A stretch of DNA of 64,000 bases from Burkholderia seminalis DSM 23518 (GCF_902832885.1 NZ_CADFDK010000009.1:124001-188000), one strand, 5' to 3'. Shown: positions 51,088 through 60,738, counted from the first letter of the stretch. Notes: generated by a model not told the origin, from the sequence alone. A program made the numbers and translations.

Positions 51088-52323
51088 ATGAAGACACGCT
51101 CATTGCCCCAGCGGGGCTGGTTGTTCCTGTTGATGCTCGTCGTGTGCCTGCCGCGCGTCACGATCGATGCATACCTGCCGTCGCTGCCCGCGATGGCGGA
51201 CGCGCTGCACGGCACCGACGCCCAATTGCAGCTCACGCTCACCCTCTACATGGTCGGCTATGCGCTGTCGATGCTGGTGTCGGGGCCGTTGTCCGACCGT
51301 TACGGGCGCCGTCCCGTGCTGCTCGGCGGTCTGTGCGTGTACGTCGTCGCGAGCGTGGCGTGCGCGCTGTCGAGCGGCGTCGCGGCCCTCATCGTCGCGC
51401 GCATCTTTCAGGCGCTCGGCGGCTGCACCGGCACGGTGATCGGCCGCGTCATCGTGCGCGAGCGCTTTCCGGCCGCGACGCAGGCCACGATGCTCGGCCA
51501 TATCTCGGCCGGCATGGCGCTGTCGCCGGTGGTCGCGCCGCTGGCCGGCAGCGCGATCGCCGCGTGGCTCGGCTGGCGCGGCGTGTTCGGATGGCTCGCG
51601 GCGGGCGGGCTGGTCGCGACCGCGATGGTGCTGCGCGTGCTGCCCGAGACGCGCGAACAGGCCGCGCGGCCGGCGCCGGGCCCCGGGCTCCTGCGGACCT
51701 ACGCCGGCCTGCTGCGCGAGCGACGTTTCCTGCGCTACTCGCTCGCGATCAGCTTCGTTTACTGCACGTACTACCCGTTCATCGCGGAATCGTCGACGCT
51801 GTTCCAGCGGCAGATCGGCGTGTCCGGCCCGGTCTATGCGGCGATCTTCGGCGTGACCGTGTTCGGCTACCTGATCGGCTCGAGCGCGTTCGCGCGGACC
51901 GGCGGGCGCTGGCAAGCCGATTCGGTCATCGCGGCGGCGGCCGCCGTGAATCTGGCCGGCGCCGCCATGCTGTGGGCCGGCGGCGCGCTCGCCCCGATGT
52001 CGGTGGCCGCGCTGGTCGTGCCGATGTTCGTCGTGATGATCGCGGTCGGGATCGCGATTCCGGCGTGCCAGTTCGCGGTGATGCAGCCGTATACGCAGAT
52101 CGCCGGCACCGCATCGGGGCTGTTCTTCTTTATCCAGATGGCGATCACGGCCGCGTGCGGCGGCGTGCTGGCGTGGCTGTCGGACGGCACCGCGCACCCG
52201 ATGATCGTCGTGACGGCCGGCGCGAGCGTCGCGTTCGTCGCGGTGGTCGTCGGCTTTCGCGAGCGGCGCGCGGCCGGCGATGCGCGCTTCGCGGCGCCCG
52301 GTCATCCCGCGGCGGAACGCTGA
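51088..52323 (+). CDS. Bcr/CflA-family MFS drug efflux transporter
   Basis: 411 aa, twelve predicted membrane helices. The family motif after helix 2, LSDRYGRRPVLLGG, is present, preceded by LYMVGYALSMLVSGP. IDAYLPSLPAMA near the N-terminus is typical of Bcr/CflA. An inner-membrane proton antiporter for drugs such as bicyclomycin or chloramphenicol in known members; the substrate here is unknown. Divergent from the MocR gene, which likely controls it. The start at ATG 51088 is favoured over upstream frames. Confidence 0.93.
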   Translation: MKTRSLPQRGWLFLLMLVVCLPRVTIDAYLPSLPAMADALHGTDAQLQLTLTLYMVGYALSMLVSGPLSDRYGRRPVLLGGLCVYVVASVACALSSGVAALIVARIFQALGGCTGTVIGRVIVRERFPAATQATMLGHISAGMALSPVVAPLAGSAIAAWLGWRGVFGWLAAGGLVATAMVLRVLPETREQAARPAPGPGLLRTYAGLLRERRFLRYSLAISFVYCTYYPFIAESSTLFQRQIGVSGPVYAAIFGVTVFGYLIGSSAFARTGGRWQADSVIAAAAAVNLAGAAMLWAGGALAPMSVAALVVPMFVVMIAVGIAIPACQFAVMQPYTQIAGTASGLFFFIQMAITAACGGVLAWLSDGTAHPMIVVTAGASVAFVAVVVGFRERRAAGDARFAAPGHPAAER

Positions 52324-52448
52324 GCGGCGGCCGCCGGCGGCGCGCGCGGCGGCTTGGCGGCCCCCGCGCAACCCGTGTTTCCGCGAGGCGTCGACATGGA
52401 AAGGATCATGTAATGTAGCGGCCTGTCGCTGACCTTACCGGAATCCCC

Positions 52449-53129
52449 ATGCGCGTGCTGCTCGTCGAAGACAATCCGAACCTGGCCCAGTCGCTGAGCG
52501 ATGCGCTGAGCGCCGCGCGCTTCGCGGTCGATCACATGGCGGACGGCGAGGCGGCGGACCACGTGCTGCGCACGCAGGATTACGCGCTGGTGATCCTCGA
52601 TCTCGGGCTGCCGAAGCTCGACGGGCTGGAGGTGCTGCGGCGGCTGCGCGCGCGCCGCAACCCGGTGCCGGTGCTGATCCTCACCGCGCACGGGTCGGTC
52701 GAGGACCGCGTGAAGGGGCTCGATCTCGGCGCCGACGACTATCTCGCGAAGCCGTTCGAGCTGACCGAGCTGGAGGCGCGCGCCCGCGCGCTGATCCGGC
52801 GCAGCCTCGGCCACGAGCATTCGCTCGTGGCATGCGGGCCGCTTTCGTACGACAGCATCGATCGCAGCTTCCATCTCGCGGGCGAGCCGCTGTCGCTCAC
52901 GCCGCGCGAGCGCTCGGTGCTCGAGGTGCTGATCCTGCGCAACGGCCGCGCGATCAACAAGGACACGCTGTCGGAGAAGATCTTCGGGCTCGACGAGTCG
53001 GTCAATGCCGATGCGATCGAAATCTACGTGTACCGGTTGCGCAAGAAGCTGGAGAACACGGGTGTCGCGATCGTCACGCTGCGCGGGCTCGGTTATCTGC
53101 TCGAAGCGAAGGCGGAGAACGACGAATGA
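52449..53129 (+). CDS. OmpR-family response regulator (TctD/QseB-like)
   Basis: 226 aa. Receiver domain with the acidic pair Glu7-Asp8, phospho-acceptor Asp51 (LVILDLGLPKLDG), Thr in ILTAHGS and Lys in YLAKPFELTEL. The C-terminal winged helix (about 125-222) has LTPRERSVLEVLILRNGRAINKDTL and VYRLRKKLENTGVAIVTLRGLGYLL. Its stop overlaps the start of the sensor kinase (53126-53129), giving a translationally coupled pair. Confidence 0.94.
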   Translation: MRVLLVEDNPNLAQSLSDALSAARFAVDHMADGEAADHVLRTQDYALVILDLGLPKLDGLEVLRRLRARRNPVPVLILTAHGSVEDRVKGLDLGADDYLAKPFELTELEARARALIRRSLGHEHSLVACGPLSYDSIDRSFHLAGEPLSLTPRERSVLEVLILRNGRAINKDTLSEKIFGLDESVNADAIEIYVYRLRKKLENTGVAIVTLRGLGYLLEAKAENDE

Positions 53130-54547
53130 TTCGCCCGAACCTGCGCACGCAGGTCGCGCTGTGGCTGCTGCTGCCGCTGCTCGGGCTGCTCGCGCTCGAC
53201 TCGTGGCTCACGTACCAGCGCGCGATGAACGCCGCGCACGTCGCATTCGACCGTACGCTGTCGTCGTCGCTGAAGTCGATCCGCGAAGGCGTGCGGCTCA
53301 ACGACGGCGAGATCGAGGTCGACCTGCCGTATCTCGCGCTCGAAATGCTCGAATCGAGCGACGGCGGCAAGATCTACTACCTGATCCGCGAGGACAACGG
53401 CCACACGATCACCGGCTACCCGGACCTGCCGCTGCCGCAGGGACGCGACGCGGGCGACGGCGAACTGTTCGTCACGCGTTACTACGACGTCGTGTATCGC
53501 GGCGAGCAGTTGCGGATGGCCGCGCTGCGCATCCCGGTGCACGACGTGCCGACCGCGCAGTCGCGCATCGTGTGGGTGATGGTCGGCGAGACGATCGAGG
53601 CGCGCCAGGCGCTCGCGCGCGAGATCCTGGTCGGGTCGCTGCTGCAGGAGGGGCTGCTCGTCGTGCTCGCGCTCGGGATCGTGTGGCTCGGCGTCGGGCG
53701 CGGGCTGCGGCCGCTGAACCGGCTGTCGGCCACCGTGGCCGCGCGCAGCGAGGACGACACGACGCCGCTCGATACCGGTGCGATGCCGAGCGAGCTCACG
53801 CCGCTCGTCGATTCGATCAACCAGTACATCGGCCGCACGCAGCGGATGCAGGTTGCGCGGCGCCGCTTCTTCGCCGATGCGGCCCATCAGCTGAAGACGC
53901 CGCTCGCGGCCGTGCAGGCCGGCGTCGAACTCGCGCTGCGGCCCGACGAGCAGCCGCGCGCGAACGGGCACCTGCGGCGTGCGAACGGCGCGGTGCGGCA
54001 GGCCGCGAAGATCGTCCAGCAACTGCTGTCGCTGTCGCGGCTCGATTCGGACAGCGGCCATGCGATCGCGCACAAGCCGGTCGAACTGCACCGGCTCGCG
54101 CGCAGCGTGACGCTCGACTGGTCGCCGGTCGCCCGGGCGCGCGACATCGATCTCGGCTTCGAGCACGAGGCCGATGTCGACGTGCTCGGGCAGCCCGATC
54201 TGCTCGGCGAGATGGTCGGCAACCTGATCGACAACGCGATCCGCTATGCGGGCGACCACGCGGTGATCACGGTGCGCGTGTCGCGCGACGGCGAGCACGC
54301 GCGGCTCGACGTGATCGACAACGGGCCGGGCATCCCGGCGGACGAGCGCGACGCGGTGTTCGAGCGTTTCCATCGCGGCAGCAAGACGCAGACGGTCGAG
54401 GGAACGGGGCTCGGGTTGTCGATCGTGCGGGAGATCGCACGCGTGCATCAGGGCAGCGTGACGCTGGCCGATGCGGCCGGCGGCGGACTGATCGTGACGA
54501 TCCGGCTACCGGCGGCGGCGACCGAGGCGGTGCCGCGCGCCGCGTGA
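53126..54547 (+). CDS. Sensor histidine kinase, TctE-like
   Basis: 473 aa from ATG 53126, overlapping the regulator stop. Two membrane helices (~8-26 and ~170-190) flank a periplasmic domain of 2CSK type. A HAMP-like linker precedes the dimerisation helix with His254 (FFADAAHQLKTPL). The catalytic domain has N-box NLIDNAIRYAG, G1 DNGPGIP, and G2 GTGLGLSIV. TctE-type kinases sense tricarboxylates; no tct transporter is adjacent here, so the signal is unknown. Confidence 0.93.
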   Translation: MIRPNLRTQVALWLLLPLLGLLALDSWLTYQRAMNAAHVAFDRTLSSSLKSIREGVRLNDGEIEVDLPYLALEMLESSDGGKIYYLIREDNGHTITGYPDLPLPQGRDAGDGELFVTRYYDVVYRGEQLRMAALRIPVHDVPTAQSRIVWVMVGETIEARQALAREILVGSLLQEGLLVVLALGIVWLGVGRGLRPLNRLSATVAARSEDDTTPLDTGAMPSELTPLVDSINQYIGRTQRMQVARRRFFADAAHQLKTPLAAVQAGVELALRPDEQPRANGHLRRANGAVRQAAKIVQQLLSLSRLDSDSGHAIAHKPVELHRLARSVTLDWSPVARARDIDLGFEHEADVDVLGQPDLLGEMVGNLIDNAIRYAGDHAVITVRVSRDGEHARLDVIDNGPGIPADERDAVFERFHRGSKTQTVEGTGLGLSIVREIARVHQGSVTLADAAGGGLIVTIRLPAAATEAVPRAA

Positions 54548-54589
54548 TCGCGCGTGAGGAGGCGGGACGGGAAAGGGCGGTGGTCCGGC

Positions 54590-55456
54590 TCAGTCGCCGA
54601 ACCCGATCTCCGCTTCGACCGGCTGGCCGATTTCGAGCCACGCACCGGCGCCTTCGACGACGATCGCATTGATGCCGAACGTCAGCGCGTCGTCGTGGTT
54701 CGGGTTCGCGCGATAGGTCTGCAGCGTGTCGGTCGGCTCGTGCGGCCAGGCGGGGTCGGGCGCGCCGGTGGCCTGGTCGATCGTCGGCATCGGGCAGCGC
54801 GTGCACAGCTTCACGAGGCGCAGCCGCACCGGCGTGTCGCCGTCGGCGTCGAGGTGTTCGACGAAATCCTCCTCGTACGCGTCGAGATCCGACACGACGA
54901 TGTTCGGGCGGAAGCGGTTCATCGGAATCGCCGGCGCGCCTTTCGCGGCGAGCCGCGCGTTCAGGTCGTCGAGCGACGACTGCCCGATCACGAGCAGCGG
55001 ATAGCCGTCCGCGAACTGCGTGTGCGTTTCGATCTCGCCGGTCCATTTGCGGTTGCAGCCGCGGCGCGCGTCGGGCCCGAAGCGCGCGAGCTTCGTCGGC
55101 GTACCGAGGTATTCGGTGAGCCACGCGGCCGTGTCGGCGCCCGTGTCGATCGCGTCGACGGTGTCGCGCCAGACGGTCGCCGCCATCCCGGGCGTCGCGG
55201 GCGAAGCGTCGCCGTCGAGCGGCGTGCGGATTTCCGGCATGCCCGGCGCGTTCAGCACGAGCGCGTCGTTGTCGAATGCCGTGCGGATCAGCGCGAGGCG
55301 CGGGTGCGTGCGCTGCGTGATCATCTGCCCGTCGGGATCGGTGATCAGCCAGTGGCGGTCGTACGCGAGGCCCGTTTCGAGCAGTTGCGCACGCGTCAGC
55401 GCGATGCCGGCGCAGGATTTGATCGGATAGACGAAGAGTTCGGTGATGGCTGGCAT
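54590..55456 (-). CDS. MOSC domain protein (YcbX/mARC-like)
   Basis: 288 aa from ATG 55456 (MPAITELFVYPIKSCAGI). MOSC_N beta-barrel to about residue 115, then the MOSC domain with NRFRPNIVVSD and RLVKLCTRCPMPTIDQATGAPD, whose Cys is the likely molybdenum-cofactor ligand. The C-terminal [2Fe-2S] ferredoxin domain of E. coli YcbX is absent. Such proteins reduce N-hydroxylated compounds or handle molybdenum-cofactor sulfur. Same strand and 90 nt downstream of the organosulfur operon, so co-transcription is possible. Confidence 0.88.
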   Translation of the reverse strand: MPAITELFVYPIKSCAGIALTRAQLLETGLAYDRHWLITDPDGQMITQRTHPRLALIRTAFDNDALVLNAPGMPEIRTPLDGDASPATPGMAATVWRDTVDAIDTGADTAAWLTEYLGTPTKLARFGPDARRGCNRKWTGEIETHTQFADGYPLLVIGQSSLDDLNARLAAKGAPAIPMNRFRPNIVVSDLDAYEEDFVEHLDADGDTPVRLRLVKLCTRCPMPTIDQATGAPDPAWPHEPTDTLQTYRANPNHDDALTFGINAIVVEGAGAWLEIGQPVEAEIGFGD

Positions 55457-55545
55457 GACGCTGGCTGAACGCGGGATGGTCGAATCGCGATTGTGCCAGA
55501 TCGTGCCGAAGCCGTTTGGGCCGTTGCACGCTGCCGCGCGGCCGT

Positions 55546-56499
55546 TCAGGCGAGCGGAAAGCCCGTATCGAACGTCGTGCGCACGTCGAGCGGCTGGCGC
55601 AGCAGCCCGGCCTTCAGGTAGAAGTCGGCCGTGCGCTGCTGTTCGGCGATCACCGTCGCGTCGATCGGCAGCCAGCGCGTGTTGCGGCGCTCGAACTGCA
55701 GCTTCGCGGCGGCCGGCGGAATGCCGATGATGCGCGCGAGCGCCGCCGAATACGCGTCGACGTGCCGGTACGACCACGTCTGCGCGCGCACGACGCGCCG
55801 CAGGAAATCGTGCAGCACGTCGCGCTTCGACGCGATCGCCGCGTCGGTCGCCGCGAGATAGCTGAGGCCCGACCACAGCCCGCGGCCGTTGACCAGCACG
55901 CGTGCGCGGCCGCTCGTTTCGGCGAGCGCCGTGTAGGGCTCCCAGGTCGCCCATGCGTCGATCGAACCGGTGGCGAGCGCCAGCATCGTGTCGGCCGGCG
56001 GCAGGAAGCGGAACGACACCGCATCGGGCGGCAGGCCGGCCGCGTCGAGCGCCTTCAGCGTGACGAAATGGCCGATCGAGCCGCGCGTGGTGCCGATGCG
56101 CTTGCCCTTCAGGTCGGCCGCGCCTTTCAGCGCCGCGTCGGGTTGCACGAGCACGGCCGTGCCGTACGGATCGGAACGGTTCGCGCCGATCACCTTGATG
56201 CGGGCGCCCGACGCGAGCGCGAAGATCACCGGCGCGTCGCCGATCGGGCCGCAGTCGACGGCCGCCGCGTTCAGGGCTTCGGCGAGCGGCGCGGCGGCCG
56301 GGAATTCGGTCCACGCGATGTCGTACGCGAGGCCGTTCAGTTCGCCGGCCGCTTCGAGCAGCGCGCGCAGCCCGCCTTTCTGGTCGCCGGCGCGCAGCAG
56401 CGGCCGTGCGCCCGATTGCGCGCGCAGTGCGGCAGGCGCCGCGGCGATCGTGGCGAGGGCGCTCGCCTGTGCGAGGAAATGGCGTCGGGTCGGATTCAT
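55546..56499 (-). CDS. ABC transporter substrate-binding protein, sulfonate/nitrate/taurine type
   Basis: 317 aa with a twin-arginine signal (TRRHFLAQASA then an Ala-rich hydrophobic run). SsuA/TauA-like fold: DQKGGLRALLEAAGELNGLAYDIAWTEFPAAAPL and GSIDAWATWEPYTALAETSG, KRIGTTRGSIGHF. Second binding protein in this operon, placed at its downstream end, 34 nt after the cytochrome gene. Probably a ligand-specific partner of the permease at 58578 or an orphan. Confidence 0.88.
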   Translation of the reverse strand: MNPTRRHFLAQASALATIAAAPAALRAQSGARPLLRAGDQKGGLRALLEAAGELNGLAYDIAWTEFPAAAPLAEALNAAAVDCGPIGDAPVIFALASGARIKVIGANRSDPYGTAVLVQPDAALKGAADLKGKRIGTTRGSIGHFVTLKALDAAGLPPDAVSFRFLPPADTMLALATGSIDAWATWEPYTALAETSGRARVLVNGRGLWSGLSYLAATDAAIASKRDVLHDFLRRVVRAQTWSYRHVDAYSAALARIIGIPPAAAKLQFERRNTRWLPIDATVIAEQQRTADFYLKAGLLRQPLDVRTTFDTGFPLA

Positions 56500-56533
56500 C
56501 GTGGAGTTCGGTTGGAAGAACGGGTTCAGGGAT

Positions 56534-57718
56534 TCAATGCGGGAGCCCGGCCTGCACGTCGCGCACGGGTTCGGTGTCGACGCGCAGCAGCAGTGCGGTC
56601 AGCGCGTCGCCGCCGGCGGCCGGCACGGTCGGTCGTGCCGCCGCACTCGAGCGGCACAGCAGGTCGGCATCCGACCAGCCGGCGCTGCCCGGCAACGCGC
56701 GCGCCCGCAGCCAGCCTCGGCGATCGGCGAGCAGTTGCGTGCCGCCGAGCGCATCGGGCGCGATGCCGGCAATCGTGGCGAACGCGCGCCACGTATCGGG
56801 CGTCGTCGCGACGCAGTTCGCGCGCGTGCCGATCGAGGGCGCCGCGACGGACGCGCCGCGTTCGGTGACGAGCAAGGTTTGCCAGCGCGCGTCTTCCGGC
56901 GGCGGCGTCGCGCCCGGCGCGAGCGCGACGATCCGCACGCGCTGGCCTTCGCGCCAGCGATCGAGCGGTTGCGGCGCGGCGTCGCCGCAGCGCACGTCGA
57001 GCGCCGGCAGCGGGACGGGCACCGGCCATGCGCCTTCCGCCTGCGCGCCGCTGCCCGCGGCCAGCGCCTTCAGGTAGTCGAGCACGGCCCACGTGTCCTG
57101 CGGGCCGAGTGTCGCGGCGAACCCGGGCATCGTCGACGCGCCGTGCTCGTCGCGTGTGCCGTGCCGCACGCGCCAGAACAGTTCGCCGTCGAGGCGCCGC
57201 GCGAGCAGCGTGCCGGCAAAGGTCGGCGGCCAGTGCGCGAGCGTGGCCGCGAGCGGCCCTTCGCCACGGCCGTCCGCGCCATGGCACGCGGCGCAGTGTT
57301 GCGCATACAGGTGCGCGCCGCGCATCACGCTCGATACGGAAAACGGCGCGGGATCGCGCTGGAAGCTCGTCGGCACGGCCGGCGCGAGCCACAGCGACGA
57401 AGGCGGCCACGGCGCGAACCACGCGACGGCCAGCGCGGCGAGCGCGGAGGCGACACGCCGCCTGCGCGAAACGAGCGCGATGCAGGCGAGCACGACCGCC
57501 AGTGCCGTCGCTGCGCACGCGAACGCGAGTTGCCGCGTCAGTCCGGCATCGATGCGCAGCGTTTCGAGCGCGATACGGTGCGCCCATGGCCACGCGCCCT
57601 GACCGTCCGCGTCCGCCGTCAGGCCGAGCGCGTGCAGCACACGTGCCAGCGCGATTTGCGCGCGATACAGCAGTTGCAGGAACGCGATCGCCCAGTCGGA
57701 GAAGAGCGGTGCGTTCAT
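56534..57718 (-). CDS. Membrane-anchored monohaem cytochrome c
   Basis: 394 aa from ATG 57718. Two hydrophobic segments (~63-83 and ~88-112) precede one haem site CAACH at 142-146 (QHCAACHGADGRGEG) with Met candidate TMPGF. The C-terminal ~170 residues carry Cys residues (VRCGDA, RANCVAT, LLCRSS) and are not recognised. Its position between the ATPase and a second binding protein of a sulfonate-type transporter is unusual: it suggests periplasmic redox chemistry on the imported compound or its sulfite product. Electron partner unknown. Confidence 0.8.
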   Translation of the reverse strand: MNAPLFSDWAIAFLQLLYRAQIALARVLHALGLTADADGQGAWPWAHRIALETLRIDAGLTRQLAFACAATALAVVLACIALVSRRRRVASALAALAVAWFAPWPPSSLWLAPAVPTSFQRDPAPFSVSSVMRGAHLYAQHCAACHGADGRGEGPLAATLAHWPPTFAGTLLARRLDGELFWRVRHGTRDEHGASTMPGFAATLGPQDTWAVLDYLKALAAGSGAQAEGAWPVPVPLPALDVRCGDAAPQPLDRWREGQRVRIVALAPGATPPPEDARWQTLLVTERGASVAAPSIGTRANCVATTPDTWRAFATIAGIAPDALGGTQLLADRRGWLRARALPGSAGWSDADLLCRSSAAARPTVPAAGGDALTALLLRVDTEPVRDVQAGLPH

Positions 57719-57768
57719 CGCACGCGCCAGAGCCGGGCAGCGACCGGACGTCGAACGGCACCCGGCAT

Positions 57769-58584
57769 CTACCAGCTCGCGTCGAGTCCGAGATGCCGCA
57801 GCGCGTCGTGGCGCAATTCGGCGAGGCGCGGGTCGCCGCGATGGCGCGGGTAGGGCAGGTCGACGTGCAATTCGGCGACGATCCGTGCCGGGCGGGGACC
57901 GAACACGATCACGCGCTGCGCGAGGAACAGCGCTTCCTCGACGTCGTGCGTGACGAGCAGCGCGGAGAAACCGTCGCGTTGCCACAGCGCGGTCAGCTCG
58001 GCCTGCATCGTGAGCCGCGTCAGCGAATCGAGCTTGCCGAGCGGCTCGTCGAGAATCAGCAGGCGCGGATCGTTGACGAGCGCGCGGGCGAGCGCGACGC
58101 GTTGCGCCATCCCGCCGGACAGCTGATGCGGGAACACGTTCGCGAAGTCCTGCAGCCCGACGCGCGCGAGCGCATCGTCGACGCGATGCTGCGCGGTGCG
58201 CGCCACGCCGCGCGCTTCGAGGCCGAGTGCGACGTTCGCGCGCACGCGCCGCCACGGGTACAGCGTCGGATCCTGGAACACGACGATGCGCGACGGATCG
58301 GGGCGCTCGATCGGCACGCCGTCCTGCGCGATGCCGCCTTGCCGTGCCGCGTCGAGCCCCGCGACGAGGCGCAGCAGCGTCGATTTTCCGCAACCGCTCG
58401 GGCCGAGCAGCGCGACGAATTCGCCGGCCGCGACCGACAGCGTGACGTCGTCGAGCACCGGCAGCGCACCGCCGGGCCCGTCGAACGCATGGCTCACGCG
58501 GCGAATGTCGATGCGCGCGCCGCGTGGCGCGGTGACGGCGGGTGCGGCGGCAACGGGGGAGTCCAGCACGGCGGCGCTTACCAT
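57769..58584 (-). CDS. ABC transporter ATPase, SsuB/TauB type
   Basis: 271 aa from ATG 58584, overlapping the permease stop by 7 bp. Walker A GPSGCGKSTLLRL, Q-loop FQDPTLYPWRRV, signature LSGGMAQRVALARAL, Walker B LLILDEPLGKLD and VTHDVEEALFLA. The YPWRRV after the Q-loop is typical of sulfonate/nitrate/taurine importers. N-terminal ~25 residues are Ala-rich and variable. Confidence 0.94.
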   Translation of the reverse strand: MVSAAVLDSPVAAAPAVTAPRGARIDIRRVSHAFDGPGGALPVLDDVTLSVAAGEFVALLGPSGCGKSTLLRLVAGLDAARQGGIAQDGVPIERPDPSRIVVFQDPTLYPWRRVRANVALGLEARGVARTAQHRVDDALARVGLQDFANVFPHQLSGGMAQRVALARALVNDPRLLILDEPLGKLDSLTRLTMQAELTALWQRDGFSALLVTHDVEEALFLAQRVIVFGPRPARIVAELHVDLPYPRHRGDPRLAELRHDALRHLGLDASW

Positions 58585-59669
58585 TTGACGGTTCCTTTCT
58601 GCCACGCGAGCACGCGGTCGCGCACCGCGAACAGCAGCGCGATCAGCCCGGAAAACAGCAGCGCCATCACGATCAGCGCCGCATACATGTTCACGTACGA
58701 CGCCCAGCCCTGCGCCCAGCTCAGGTACCAGCCGAGCCCCGACTTCACGCCCATCATTTCCGCGACGACCAGCACCGTGAACGACGCGCTCAGCCCCATG
58801 AAGATGCCGACGAACACGTGCGGCAGCGCGGCCGGAATCGCGACGCGCAGCACGAGGAAGCGCGCGTTCGCGCCGAGCGTGCGCGCGACGTCGTAGTACT
58901 GCTTGTTGACGCTCGCGACGCCCGACCACGTGAGCACCGCGACCGGGAAGCCGGTGGCGAGCGCGATCAGGAACGCGGCGGCCGAATAGCTCGACGGGAA
59001 GAAGTAGAACGTGAGGGGCAGCAGCGCGGTGGCCGGCACGGGGCCGAGCACGCGCAGCACCGGATGCACCCAGTAGCCGATCCGGCGCGACCAGCCGATC
59101 GACACGCCCACCGCGAAGCCGACCGCGACGCCGTACGCAAACCCGAGCGCGAGCAGCCTCAGCGTATTGCCGGCGCTGCCCGCGAGTCGCGGCCAGTCGT
59201 CGACGTAGACCTCGATCAGCGCCTGCGGCGGCGCGAAGAACGGCGTCGGCAGCCAGCCGGTTTTCGCGGTGACGATCTCCCACGCGGCGAGCACGAGCGG
59301 CAACGCGACGAGCCACGGCCCGGCCGGGCGTACGCGGGCGAGCCGCGTGCGCGTGGCGGGGACGAGATGGCCGAGCGTCGCGGCGGCCAGCAGCAGTGCG
59401 GCGATCGTCCACGCGGCCGTGCCGAACGTGTCGGTGTACGCCCAGTCGCTGAAGCCGACGATGCGGTTCGGCCACAGTTGCGTGAGCGCGCCGAGCGCGG
59501 CCCACGCGAATGCGGCGACGATCCCGGTCGGCCAGAGGCGCGCGCGGCGCGTTTCGGCGGCCTGCGTGGCTTCGCAGGCCGTGCAGGCGACGCGCGCGGA
59601 CGGGGCGGCACTGCCGCCGGCAGGTGCCGGCGCAGTGCGGGCGGCGGAAGCGTGTTCGATCGTCGACAT
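58578..59669 (-). CDS. ABC transporter permease, SsuC type with N-terminal extension
   Basis: 363 aa; family members are commonly about 260 aa. The C-terminal ~250 residues are a normal binding-protein-dependent permease (AFAYGVAVGFAVGVSIGW, EAA loop NKQYYDVARTLGANARFLVLRVAIPAALPHV). The N-terminal ~105 residues add two more hydrophobic segments and a CTAC motif (VACTACEATQ). Start ATG 59669 lies 5 nt after the binding-protein gene, and the frame is clear, so the extension appears genuine. Confidence 0.9.
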   Translation of the reverse strand: MSTIEHASAARTAPAPAGGSAAPSARVACTACEATQAAETRRARLWPTGIVAAFAWAALGALTQLWPNRIVGFSDWAYTDTFGTAAWTIAALLLAAATLGHLVPATRTRLARVRPAGPWLVALPLVLAAWEIVTAKTGWLPTPFFAPPQALIEVYVDDWPRLAGSAGNTLRLLALGFAYGVAVGFAVGVSIGWSRRIGYWVHPVLRVLGPVPATALLPLTFYFFPSSYSAAAFLIALATGFPVAVLTWSGVASVNKQYYDVARTLGANARFLVLRVAIPAALPHVFVGIFMGLSASFTVLVVAEMMGVKSGLGWYLSWAQGWASYVNMYAALIVMALLFSGLIALLFAVRDRVLAWQKGTVKW

Positions 59670-59673
59670 CGCG

Positions 59674-60708
59674 TTACCCCAGTACGTTGGCGTAGACCTG
59701 CTGCGCGAAGCGCTGCGGGTCCGTGCTCTTCTTCAGCACGCTGATGCGGCGGAAGTCGTCCGCATAGAATGCGATCTCCTGCTGCAGGTCGACGTTGGTC
59801 GGGTGATGCGTATAGGTGAGCGTCGCGTACAGCTTGCGCAGATCCTCGGGGTCGATCTTCGGCGAGTATTTCGCGAACACCTTCGCGGCTTCGTTCGGGT
59901 TGTCGTGCGTGTATTCGGTGGCCTGCACGATCGAGCGCGCGAGTGCGGCGGCCGACGGCCGGTCGTTGCGGACGAGATCGCCGCGCGCGCCGATCACGCA
60001 GCACACCTTGCGCGCGTATTCGCCGGACAGGTTCGTCGCGAGTTCCGTGTACGCGCCGTTGCTGCGCTTCTCGAGCAGATAGAGGTTCGGGTCGCCGTCG
60101 GCGATCGCGTGAATCTCGCCCTTGTCGACCGCGACGCCGAGCAGGTCGGCCGGATACTGCCGCCACGTGATGTCGCGCTCGGGATCGATCCCGTTCTTCG
60201 CGAGCAGGATCGAGAAGAAGTGCTTGCCGGGCGCGGCCAGATCGCTGACGCCGACCGTCTTGCCCTTCAGCGCCTGCAGCGTCGTGACGCCGGCCGCCTT
60301 CGCGCCGAGCAGCCGCACGCAACCGCCGTGCGAACTGCCGATGATCTTCACGTCGAAGCCGGCTTCGAGCGGCTTGAGCCAGCGGTGGATCATCCCGACC
60401 GCCGCATCGGCCTTGCCGGTCGCGATCGATTCGAGCAGCTGGTCGGTCGAGCCGCTGTAGTTGATCAGCTCGACCTTCAGGCCGTTTTTCTCGAAGAAGC
60501 CGCGCTCCTGCGCGACGACGATCGGCGTCAGGCAGAACGCGTTCTGGTTCCACGCGAACGTGAGCTTCTTCAGCGGCGGCGCGGACCATGCCTTGCGGCC
60601 GAGCGTGATCGCCGGCGCGGCGAGCGCGGCGGCGCCGGCCGCGCGCAGCAGCCGGCGGCGTTTGTCGTCGTGCGCGCCGGCGGGCGCGGGTGCGGTGGTG
60701 TGGGTCAT
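59674..60708 (-). CDS. ABC transporter substrate-binding protein, aliphatic-sulfonate type
   Basis: 344 aa with an Arg-rich export signal (DDKRRRLLRAAGAAALAAPAI), compatible with Tat. SsuA-like: LTFAWNQNAFCLTPIVVAQERGFFEKNGLKVELINYSGS, QLLESIATGKADAAVGM and ALKGKTVGVSDLAAPGKHF. It is 30 nt downstream of the aldolase gene and next to the permease gene, so it is the main binding protein of this importer. Confidence 0.92.
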   Translation of the reverse strand: MTHTTAPAPAGAHDDKRRRLLRAAGAAALAAPAITLGRKAWSAPPLKKLTFAWNQNAFCLTPIVVAQERGFFEKNGLKVELINYSGSTDQLLESIATGKADAAVGMIHRWLKPLEAGFDVKIIGSSHGGCVRLLGAKAAGVTTLQALKGKTVGVSDLAAPGKHFFSILLAKNGIDPERDITWRQYPADLLGVAVDKGEIHAIADGDPNLYLLEKRSNGAYTELATNLSGEYARKVCCVIGARGDLVRNDRPSAAALARSIVQATEYTHDNPNEAAKVFAKYSPKIDPEDLRKLYATLTYTHHPTNVDLQQEIAFYADDFRRISVLKKSTDPQRFAQQVYANVLG

Positions 60709-60738
60709 CGTCTGGTCTCCGGTCTTGCGGAAAGGCGC

